A stretch of DNA of 27,500 nucleotides. It comes from Chara braunii (Eukaryota > Streptophyta > Charophyceae > Charales > Characeae). The stretch is from the NCBI GenBank assembly GCA_003427395.1, contig BFEA01000389.1, positions 1,199,689-1,227,188 of the forward strand, written 5' to 3'. Below the pieces are notes generated by a model. It was not told the origin of the DNA and ran no database searches. It saw nothing but the letters and a program-made list of their open reading frames with translations. Both the position numbers and the translations under genes were made by a program. Below, in pieces: positions 18,257 through 26,979 of this stretch (the first letter of the stretch is position 1; each line of letters begins with the position of its first letter).

Positions 18257-18771
18257 CTATGAATCCCCCGCGGTCGCGGTCGCCGCGGGCACGACCGCGG
18301 ACCACGGTCTCGGCCGCGAGGTCGCGGTCACGACCGTGGTCCGCAGTCATGAAAAAAAAACAAAGAATTCAGAAAAATCTGAAAAACATATATGTTATGC
18401 CCAAAAATAAACTGAACAACGTTTGCCTTGGGGTCATATCAAAACTCGTTACCAAATTTGAGATAAAAATCAAACAAAATCCTTTATTTTTCTTACTAAA
18501 AGAATCAAGTGAAGAACTTTTGCCTGAGGGATTTCTGTTTTTTTATTTTTTTTTAATTGAAAAAAAAGTCAAAAACTAAAACTATGCAGTTGTAGAGCGC
18601 ACAAAAACCTACAATCCCATATTTTTATTTAATTTTTTGGCCTATTATCCCAAGATTTAAAAATGTCGGGGTTTTTCGACCGCACTTGGCCGCGGGCACC
18701 GCCCGCTGCGGTCAGGATGCCGACCACGTGCGGTCAAATGGCCCGCGGTCACGACCGCGGGTGATACATAG
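18257..18771. mobile_element. hAT-like non-autonomous element with GC-rich termini (515 bp)
   Basis: The left terminus is CTATGAATCCCCCGCGG and the right terminus in reverse complement is CTATGTATCACCCGCGG. The exact 8-bp direct repeat GCTGAAGG flanks both ends (18249-18256 and 18772-18779). An 8-bp target duplication is characteristic of hAT elements. Both ends carry dense overlapping palindromes built from CCGCGG and GGTCGTGACC-like words over about 90 bp, while the middle is very AT-rich. No transposase is encoded. The Ac/Ds-like layout of subterminal repeats is suggestive, but the superfamily call rests mainly on the duplication length. Confidence 0.8.
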
Positions 18772-18781
18772 GCTGAAGGAC

Positions 18782-19035
18782 CTGAAGCCCCCCCTGGCTA
18801 GGGGGCTGCACTACTGTGGAATATGGGTGGATGATCAAAATCTCAGCACACCCAGATGATGATGATGATGATGGTTATTATTTTTTCTACTGCTGCACCA
18901 GCAGTTTGGCAGCACTGAAGACCCCCCTGGCTAGAGGGTTGCACATCAATGCAATTCAGGGTGGCTGATCAGGATTTCAGCCAAACTTTGATTATTTCAT
19001 TTATTTATTTTTTTGCTGCGGCAGAAAGCTGCCAG
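18782..19035. repeat. Two-unit direct repeat, period about 133 bp
   Basis: CTGAAGCCCCCCCTGGCTAG (18782) and CTGAAGACCCCCCTGGCTAG (18915) begin two units that share the order CTGAAG, GGCTAG, TTGCAC/CTGCAC, GTGG-TGATCA, TCAG and a T-rich end. The first unit holds a (GAT)n tract. The second unit is more diverged. Confidence 0.65.
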
Positions 19036-19590
19036 CTCCTTGAAGGCCAAGATCCTGGGGATTTTTGTGATCTTGTTGCTCTTGGTCAACCGAGAGACTG
19101 GTATCATCTCTCCACTAACCTACTCTCCCCCCCCCCCTCTCTCTCTCCCCTACACCATATCATCACCTCTTCAACCTCTACAACTACCCCCCCCCCTCTT
19201 TACTCATCTTCCACCATTTTCTTCTCCCTTCCCCTCCCCACTCACCATCTTCAGCTAAGCTTTTCTACTCCCCACTTTTCTCATCGCTTACTCTCTCATT
19301 CTCCCACCCCCCTCTATCCCTTCACTCCCCCAACTAAAACCCAATCAGTCCCCCACCTCCCACTCCAATATTTTTCACTTTCTCTCCTCTTTCTCTCTTT
19401 CTTCATCACTTTGTCATTCTATCTCACCCCCAACTTCTTTTGTCTTTCTCTTTAATTCAAATTTTCATTTTTATCTTAAAGTTTGAATTATCTTATCCCC
19501 CTACATTTTTCCAATTTTTTTGATTTATTTTATTTTTATTTTTATTACTTTGAAATTTCGATGTTTTTATGGCACCTCTATATTTGCTTA
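19036..19590. other. Pyrimidine-rich low-complexity spacer
   Basis: It is dominated by C and T runs on the plus strand from 19120 to 19460 and is AT-rich after that. The 168-codon open frame here is Ser/Pro/Leu-rich because of composition and has no domain. Confidence 0.6.
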
Positions 19591-19673
19591 GGACTTGTAG
19601 TCGGGTAGTCGGGAGACCTCGGATCGCTGGTTACGACACGATGAAAGTCGCTAGCGCACAGTCGGTTCTCGGT

Positions 19674-19970
19674 TAGGCAGGGAGATTCCGGATATCTCTG
19701 CCTAAGATATTATTCCTCCTAGTGCTCCAAGTACTCTGGGTCCCGTATGTATGTCATCTTGTCATTGCAGCGTAGTGGAAACCTTCCGCACGCATCTGAT
19801 TGACAAGGGAATTTTCGGGTAGGGTGTCGAAAATTCCTATCGGCTCAGATGCTTGCAAGAAGGAAATTTTGCGCCTATCCCGATACTGGAGGTGCCAAGT
19901 TCATCAGTGATCGCGTACCGCCACGTGTGGACACGTGTAAGCCGCGTAAATCACATCGCGCTTACACGTG
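19674..19970. other. Cluster of strong hairpins, possible structured RNA
   Basis: Three stem-loops lie within 300 bp. One is TTAGGCAG-GAGAT with its complement at 19674-19707. The second (19792-19852) has an 8-bp outer stem (GCATCTGA/TCAGATGC) and a 10-bp inner stem (GGAATTTTCG/CGAAAATTCC) with a 10-nt loop. The third (19932-19970) pairs CACGTGTAAG-CGCG with CGCG-CTTACACGTG around a 10-nt loop. The surrounding sequence changes from AT-rich to balanced. I do not recognise a known RNA family. Confidence 0.5.
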
Positions 19971-21480
19971 CGCATACGAGGTGTTCGATCGTACCTGGAT
20001 CTATTTCGCGTAAAAAAGTGAGAGTTCAGTCTTATATGCAAAATCGCCACGTGACATGGATAATTACCCTACGATCATCTAATCATTCAGTGATATCGCA
20101 AACAATCATTTCCGATCACGCAGAATGACATCGCATACATTAGACACCTCAACAACATCAAACTCATATCGTGATGGCAACAGATCAAAGTGACAAGCAA
20201 TGGCGATGACTAAGCAAAAACGACAAGCACATCATACCGTTAGAACTCGCCCATCCCCTACACACAAAAAGGAGGAAGAACCGAGACTGAATGAGACACA
20301 ATGCAAGGGTCAATGTTGAAACAAAGATGCCGAAAGAAAATAAGGGCGAATTGCTCGAGCCGAAATCAAAATTTATATATAGAAATAAAGGAAAAGACAA
20401 AAAAAATTACAAAGAAAATTACAACTCCGCGTCCATCAACCTCAGCTCTCCTTTTCTCTCTCTCTCTCTCTCCGATACGGACATTCTGTCGTCTCGCACC
20501 AACCCTCGAAGTTGTCACCCCGCTTAGTCCTCCTGTGCCCGTCGGATTCGCTCGCGCGCTGCAGTCCGTCGTAGCCCCAAGCGTCAATCCCACACATTCG
20601 GCACCAGCTCGTCAGGACGCCCAACTCCCACTTCAACTCACCTCTTACTTCGCTTGTGAACCGACCCTCCCTGATCGCGCTACCCCAAGCTTCCAACAAC
20701 TGTTTAAGAGAGTTATCTAATCGCGCAGTCGACATTTATAGTGTGCATACATGCGCGAAGAACACGGAGTTGCAATGACTTAGAAGAAGAGAAGGGGCGG
20801 GAGTGCCTACGTTCTGCATGGCCCGATCGCGGCGTGGGGGACATAGCCACTCTCCACGCATCGATCCGAGCATGCAGCCCGCGGGCCAACTAGACACAGC
20901 AAGGAAGAGAGAGAGGGCGGGAATGACGAAGCTCAAGAAGAGAGATACAGTTACAAAGGCGCCCTGCCCAAAATTACAGTTACACGTAAGATTAAGGGCG
21001 CCGACTAATCAGAGCTCCGTTGTAGCCGCAAAAAGAAGTGCGGGGGCAAGAACACTGTGCGGCAAAAGAAATTCCGAATTCCTAAATTCCTATCTAACGC
21101 AAAAATGCAAAAAGAGCTTTAATAAAGCACAAATCCCGAAAGAAAGTCCGAAATTCCGAGAGCCATAAAGGGCTCGACAAGATTCGAAAAAGAATTTCAA
21201 AAAGACGCAAAACTTCCCGCGTGATCACCGCGCCAAAAAAAAAAACTGACAACAGAACAAGAAAGAAGCGACGTCACACAGTATTATTCGCGCCTCTGTC
21301 GGCGCGCCAGCCACTCAACCGATCGTCCCGGGACTTGCCCAGCCCTGAACCCAGCCATCCGAAAAGAAGCGACGCAAAAAGACGAAGCAGTGAGGACACC
21401 GATGCAATTTTCCCGTCGATCCCGATCTTCCGTAATTGGCCCAACCTTCCCATCTTAAGCCCCCTCCTTGTCATCGCGCA
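19971..21480. other. Spacer without recognisable genes
   Basis: Several open frames of 60-140 codons occur on both strands but none has a domain, a signal peptide or a repeat pattern that I recognise. There is a short (CT)n tract at 20456-20472. Part of the right end may belong to the LINE whose C-terminus follows. Confidence 0.4.
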
Positions 21481-21516
21481 GAAAATTGCGCGGAACAGAA
21501 AGTGGTTCGTCACAGT

Positions 21517-22131
21517 GCCATCTTAACAGCTCTGCCGGACCAGAAGCAGGCAGGATTACTGTGGTAAATTTATCACTTGGCAATCCCAACAGCACAATGG
21601 ATAGCTAATAAGAGCCAACACCGGGATCAGATATGCGCAGCGGGGTGTGGGCAAGTGGAGACGATCCCTCATTTATTGGTACGGTGCCCGCAGCTTCAGG
21701 CTTTTTGGTCATGGTGGGGCAAGGAAATCGCAGATGGGACGCCGTTGGAAGTCACTGAGGAGGAGGATGCAGCCATCCTTCTGGGAGCGCTAATGAAAGT
21801 TGGCAGGCCACCCTTTGGAGACCTGCTGTCTGCGGAAATGGTGCGAGCAGCAGTGTTGTGGGCTGTATGGACACTTGGAAACGACCGCTGTAGACAGGGA
21901 GTGAAGCCCCCACTGCAGGCATATCAGGAAAGGGCGATGGAGAACCTGAGGATTGCATTGCAGGCAGACTATCGACGGTGTAGATATGGGGGCTTTGTGA
22001 AGGAGGAAGAATTTTGGAAAAGATGGGAGCGGTACCCGCTCTTAGTGACTAGGGATCCCCACACAGGCCGGTTCCACTTTGGACCGGCTCTACTGCGGCA
22101 TGTGCCTCAGCTGGAAAAGGACCTAGAGTAG
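21517..22131 (+). pseudogene. LINE reverse transcriptase C-terminal fragment (zf-RVT)
   Basis: The open frame 21577-22131 carries CAAGCGQVETIPHLLVRC, a CX3CX7HX4C zinc-binding motif of the zf-RVT type found at the end of plant LINE reverse transcriptases. It is followed by FWSWWGKEI and a basic C-terminal region. The same frame can be read upstream from about 21517 (ILTALPDQKQAGLLW) across an in-frame TAA at 21565. The polymerase domain itself is not in the window, as expected for a 5'-truncated copy. The A-rich tail at 22874-22917 follows after about 740 bp of presumed 3' UTR. The fragment is not functional by itself. Confidence 0.75.
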
Positions 22132-22917
22132 GACGACCTTGTGCTTTCTCACGTTCCAGCGGTGGAAACGATAGATGTAGAACTGTTGTAGAAGAGCTAG
22201 GAAGGAGGGAGGGGAATAGCTAGGGGTAGTTTAGGGGTATTTTAGGTTTGAGGGGGAGTACTTTAGGAAAAACAGGCTAAAAAGGCTGTTCGGAAAAGCA
22301 AAAAGAAAAATGAAAAAGAGAGAGGACAAAAAAGGATGAAACTTGAGAAACAAGCTGGGGACATATTGGTCTTATGCAGGATATTAGGGGGATATGACAG
22401 GTGGGATATCGAGAGGATGTGATAAGGGCTGTAAGGGCTGTATGGTGCGATAGTTAGATAATGGGTAAAGAGCTGAAAGAGGAATGGAACCTTTGATGAC
22501 AAAACTATACTAGAGGTGAAGGTTAGGACTCGCAAGTCTCTTGGGTTGAAGCAGCGGAATGCGGCCTGTGAGACTGCTAGAGCGACCTCCCCCGTGCCAC
22601 CCCTCTCCTAGAGCCCTTCTGCTGAGCGACTGGGTGCTGCCAGTAAGCTTCCCGGCCAGCAGAAGCCCACCAGGAAAGCAACGGTTCGGGGGGGAGTCGG
22701 CTCGAAATAGTCCCCCCCTTGATAGGCGGCTCGTACCGCAAGGGACGTGCTGGCTCTTTCTCTACACTGTTTTTTTGGTCCCCTGTTCTTTGTACTGATG
22801 CTTGCCGGTGATAAGCAACCGGACTGATGCCCCCCAGAATAGAAGGGGCTTGGGGTTTTTGGGGGGGGGGGGGAAAGAAAAAAAAAAAAAGAAAAAAAAA
22901 GAAAAAAAAAAGAAAGA
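22132..22917 (+). mobile_element. LINE 3' UTR and A-rich tail
   Basis: This follows the reverse transcriptase stop. It ends in a G13 run (about 22861-22873) and then an A-rich tail with scattered G to 22917. The tail stops just before homology between copies A and B begins (about 22925). Such a tail is the hallmark of target-primed reverse transcription. I see no clear target duplication because the 5' end is not defined. Confidence 0.6.
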
Positions 22918-23240
22918 ATGTGCTACTGTAACAGTACTGCTTCGATAAGGTTGCACTGTCTTTGTGGCCATGACTCAGGACAATTATGCCCATCGGGCAC
23001 TTCACATATTACTGCTATCGTGTCAGAGGAAAAAAGAGCGCAGGTGGTAAGCCTATGAGCTGTCCAATTACAACCCTGAATTCGAGTCCAGACGGAGAAC
23101 AAATGGAAAACTTCAAAGAAAGGAATGAATGAGCTACAGTACTTCTTGGCTAAAGTGGCAGTGTCTTCTTGGCCATGACAGGACAGTTGTGCCCATCAGG
23201 GAATTCACTTGCGTCGCTTCCAAAACAAAAAAACGGTATC

Positions 23241-23389
23241 CAGCGGCCTTGCTCAGTTGGTAAGGCACGCAAGTGGCATTCAGGAGGTCTTGGGTTCAAT
23301 CCCCATTGGCCTCATGTACCTTCCTGAAATGCTTGGCGCCGCCACCTAGAGATAGCCCGTTGGTCCCCCCAATTGGCATAAAAAAAAGC
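23241..23389 (+). mobile_element. tRNA-derived SINE candidate
   Basis: An A-box-like TTGCTCAGTTGG (23249-23260) is followed by a near-perfect B box GGTTCAATCC (23293-23302), then about 75 bp of unrelated body and an A8 tail (23381-23388). Acceptor-stem pairing is poor, so this is not a functional tRNA gene. The matching part of copy A lacks it, which supports insertion after duplication. Flanking direct repeats are not obvious. Confidence 0.6.
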
Positions 23390-23616
23390 AGTCTCTGCTG
23401 ATGTTCATAGGGGGAAGGGGGTAATCCTGAGGCACGGCGAGTGGCCACTCAGATGATACTCGGTGCCTCTGCTACCGGCTGTCCCCTGGCTGGTGTCCCC
23501 GATTGGGGGTTCCCTTAAGACAAACAAGGCCACCCTGGCCTGAAGGCCGCCCGATGTCAGATTAGACACAACATTGAATTTACCTGAGCTGGTTAGTCCG
23601 ATGATAATATCCCAAG

Positions 23617-23849
23617 GCCATCCCCCCCAAACGGGGAAAAAGGTGCCGCAAGCCCCAAAGTCACTTCCGGCATCAGTTTTGCCCCCTGCAGAACACTTTC
23701 CTGCCATTTTCACACAGCGGCCGATACCGGCCCAGACAGGGTGCAAAAATGACTCCAAAAGTGACTTTGGGACCTGGGGCACTTTTTTCCCCGTTTGGGG
23801 GGAAATGGATACAAAGGTTTCATCGCCGGGAGGTTTTATGACCTTTCCC
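23617..23849. mobile_element. Fold-back element, copy B
   Basis: The inverted arms share CCCCCCAAACGGGGAAAAA and its complement, as in copy A. The right arm runs out to AGGTTTTATGACCTTTCC, matching the outer end of copy A. The left outer end is missing or diverged. A nested palindrome found in A (GTCCCACTTGCACG) is absent here. Confidence 0.6.
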
Positions 23850-24092
23850 AAATAAGTGAAGCTCCTGATGCAACTAGTGGCACCCACCTGCTTTTGCTCT
23901 GTGCTCAGTCTACAGTTCGGTTCTGCCACGCAGGTGCCACTTCAAGATGCAAAATCTTTTATTTTTCTTTTTGTCGTTTTTTCTGTTTTGCAAAATCAAA
24001 ACCACCACCCGGATAGAGACCTTGCACAAGGGCCTGACCCAAGATCAGGGACACATTTTAGGTCTCCACGACGGCCACTGTGATGCAATTTG

Positions 24093-24334
24093 CTCTTATG
24101 ACCTTGCTTTTTTTATTTTTTTTGAAAGAAGGGCCCAGTGCCCAAGGCAATTTACATGTGCAAAGTAGCCAACAACAAGGACAGCCCGGTTATCCCACCC
24201 CACCGGGAGCTCGGAGCCCCATCCCTGTATACACGGTCTTCGCACCCATCCGTCAACGCCAGCACTGGCCCTGACAATAGGAGACAAAAGAAAACCCATC
24301 ATTTTTTTTATTTTTTATTTTGTGGAACCCATCA
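24093..24334. mobile_element. 242-bp insertion with 7-bp target duplication
   Basis: CAATTTG occurs at 24086-24092 and 24335-24341. Copy A has a single GCAATTTGAAAG at this place. The inserted stretch has T-rich sequence near both ends and a GC-rich middle. Family unknown. Confidence 0.6.
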
Positions 24335-24611
24335 CAATTTGAAAGATACGGTAGAAATTAAAAAAAAAAAAACGGTAGAAAAAAAAAGAAAAGAAGATAC
24401 GGTAGTCCTCAATTATCCCCACAAACATTGATGATGACAGTCAATTTGTGCCCAATGCCCATTTCAGTTCTGAGCTGTTTCCATTCCAGCGTCAGCAATC
24501 CAACTTTTTTTTTTTTTTACAGCAATCCAACTTTTCCTCGTCACGGTCTAATTAGCTGAAGACCCGCGAAATGTAAGTACCTTAGCGCCTTTGAGATCAG
24601 GTAGAGCTTAA

Positions 24612-24733
24612 GGGCCTCGCCACACCACCCTCGAAATGTGGAAAAGACAAAACTGTGGCGGGCGCATCTGGCCATCTTCTAGCAGCAAGTTCATTCTCAT
24701 TTCGCACATTTCTAGAGTGGTGTGGCTATGCCC
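24612..24733. mobile_element. Tourist-like MITE (122 bp)
   Basis: Inverted ends of about 28 bp start GGGCCTCGCCACACCACC and, from the right, GGGCATAGCCACACCACT, and both continue into AAATGTG. TAA flanks both sides (24609-24611 and 24734-24736). Copy A lacks it. The termini resemble those of 606-1171, so the two probably share a transposase source of the PIF/Harbinger type. Confidence 0.8.
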
Positions 24734-24994
24734 TAACACTACTGTCATAGGGAAGAAAGAAAATAACCGAGCCTCTGTGGGCCACTTGTCGCCCTTCTGT
24801 CTCCCGGCCAGTTTCTGAACGGCTGTCGTGCCGGACTGGCGGATGGCTTGTCATAGTGCACCATAGCAGTGGAGGATGACAATCTCATGGCGTACTGACA
24901 GTAGTACTATCTTGAATGTATCTGACCACATTTGAGATCCGACTGGGCAATTGCATCCATGCCGTGAAACGGGGGTGGAGGGGGGAATCAATTT

Positions 24995-25542
24995 GGGATA
25001 ACTGGTAGAACGAGCCCACGCCAAAACCTTTTCGGTTTTGGCCGCCCAAAACTCGGGCGTTGGTACTACCGGCCCAAACGTTTACAGCCTGGGTGAAAGG
25101 CGCCTTTGCGCCGTGTCCACATCACCCTGGGCCTCCTTTTACCGGTTCAAGAATTTGGCGTTCTTTTTCCGCCAGATTCAAGAACCAGTAGGGCCCTTCT
25201 TTTCAAAATCCTGTACTTGGGCCTCATTCGATACTTCAGAGGTGCCACCGTCGGCCTCTTTTACATCAAAATGAATCTGGCTCTCTTATGCGGCAGATTC
25301 CTGATCCGGTAGGGACCTTCTTCTTCAAAATCCCGTACTTGGGCCTCATTCGATACTTCTTACATCAAAATGAAACTGGCTCTCTCAGGCGGCAGATTCC
25401 TGATCCGGTATTGCCCTTGGAGCGACGCGTGGGCCTGTAGTACCCCACATGGAAGTCATTAGGCCGGTAGTACCAAACGGCTGACTTTTGGGCAGCCAAA
25501 ACCCAAAAGGTTTTGGCGTGGGCGCTTTCTACCGATTCTCCC
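24995..25542. mobile_element. Mutator-like MITE (548 bp)
   Basis: The exact 9-bp repeat AATCAATTT flanks the element (24986-24994 and 25543-25551), and copy A has a single, unfilled version (ATCAATTT near 2423). The termini are inverted over more than 80 bp, starting GGGATAACTGGTAGAA and GGGAGAATCGGTAGAA, and share GCCCACGCCAAAACC. Nine-base duplications with long TIRs are characteristic of Mutator-like elements. The middle holds a tandem duplication (about 25196-25312 and 25316-25413, with TACTTGGGCCTCATTCGATA in both). No transposase is present. Confidence 0.88.
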
Positions 25543-26724
25543 AATCAATTTCCGCACTGCAGTGTCATGCTTCATGCACCATCCGCTTCGGGTCGGAGTC
25601 ACTGCCGGGCGTGTGGCTGAGTTCCTCTAGCGGTACTGTACTTGAAGCCACGTCTACGTGGGAGCGTAGGCCCCGGACTGTGTTCCACCCCTATGGCGGC
25701 TATGTTTTTTGTCTCAAGAACATGAATCGAGCCGGAAGAGCGGCTAGGTTCGTACTTTCGGTAGTGCCGCCACTGCGGATGTTTCAAAATTCAAACCTCG
25801 CTGGGCTGGATTCGAATCTCTCGGCAGATAAGGTTTTTCTACTGTCGTCGCGTGACGTGGATCTTCCACCACGCTCAAGCGGCTCAAGGCTTCCCAGCGC
25901 ACTTTCCCCTGCTGCGTTGGCAATGGAAGACTTTGGCGAGTCGCCTCGGATATGTTTTTCTCTCGTTTTGTGATTTCTTTTTTGGAAGAAGGTGATCACG
26001 ACTTTCAAGCCAACCACTGCTGAGAAATACAGTTCTGTGTGAGCTTTCATTTTCTTTCTTCTTTTGAAACAATTGCAGAGAGAGATGTGTTGCTTCAGAG
26101 ATCATGCCGATATTCCATGTCATCCTTTAGACGAAACAACCACTTAGGGGCACGTCCCACTTGCCTGCAGTCTTCATTCTGTTGGACCCTCTACTTCAGA
26201 GACCAGTGGCCCTACACACGATCTGAGTGTACAAGTACCGGAGCTCTACTAAAAAGAGAAAGAAAACTTGCTCCCGCTGGCCGCCACAGAGCATAAAGCT
26301 GACCGGCACTTTGTCTGTTTAATAGGCTGAGGTTTGGTTTCCTCCGCCTTTTCTTTACCTCTTTGCCTTTTGGCTGCGTTCAAGTGGGTCTTCGTGACAC
26401 ACGGGTATGGGGGCAGCCAACGCCCAACCCGTCATCCACGTGGCTGGCCTTGTACGTAAGAGGTGATGAACAGGTGGGGCTTTCCTTCCTTCCTTTTGCT
26501 TTCCTTGTTTTGCTTTTTTTCGCCAAACAACTCAAAAACGGCCCGAGTTAGGTCGTGCAATTTTTTTCCCAGGAACGTAACAGGATTTGGGCCGAAAAGA
26601 GCCGTTGGGGCCGAAAGGGACGAGCCTGTTGTGACTCACTCAGGGCCAGCCCATCCGGGCACATGATTGCTGGATCCAGGCGGACCTCAAACTTAAGTGA
26701 CTGCTACGAGCGAATGACATGGGG

Positions 26725-26731
26725 TATAAAA
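26725..26731 (+). promoter_or_regulatory. TATA box of DUF4360 gene 3
   Basis: TATAAAA lies 255 bp before the ATG, matching gene 1. Just downstream, copy B has a partial repeat of the AACGGAAAAGCG block, so the distance from TATA to the shared leader sequence differs by about 12 nt from gene 1. Confidence 0.7.
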
Positions 26732-26794
26732 GAGAACGGAAAAGCGAACGGAACTGCCTTGGTCGGGCATAGACTAGAAAAGTGTACTTAGATC

Positions 26795-26941
26795 ATGCAC
26801 GCACTCGAAATTGGTGCTCTCGTTGCTTGCACACGGGTAGCAGAGACGTTGAGGAGTGGGGCTTTCAACGGAGGAGCTGCCAGGTGCGCCTCACCCCTGC
26901 CTTTCTGTCTTCCAAGGAGCGCGTTTCTCTGTGCACCGTGA
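26795..26941 (+). promoter_or_regulatory. 48-codon upstream ORF in the gene 3 leader
   Basis: An ATG created by GATCATGCAC (gene 1 has GATCACGCAC) opens a frame of 48 codons that ends in TGA 38 nt before the main ATG. With a transcription start near 26757 it would be the first AUG of the mRNA. Peptide function is unlikely; an effect on translation is possible. Confidence 0.45.
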
Positions 26942-26979
26942 AGCTTGTTGAGGGGGAGTGGAGGCAGAGGTCGAGGGCA

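Noticed and set aside
18949-19455. 168-codon Ser/Pro/Leu-rich frame
   Set aside because: Pyrimidine-rich composition keeps it open. There is no domain and no start context.
23241-23313. Functional tRNA gene
   Set aside because: The A and B boxes are good but the acceptor arms do not pair and the D stem is imperfect, so a SINE head is more likely.
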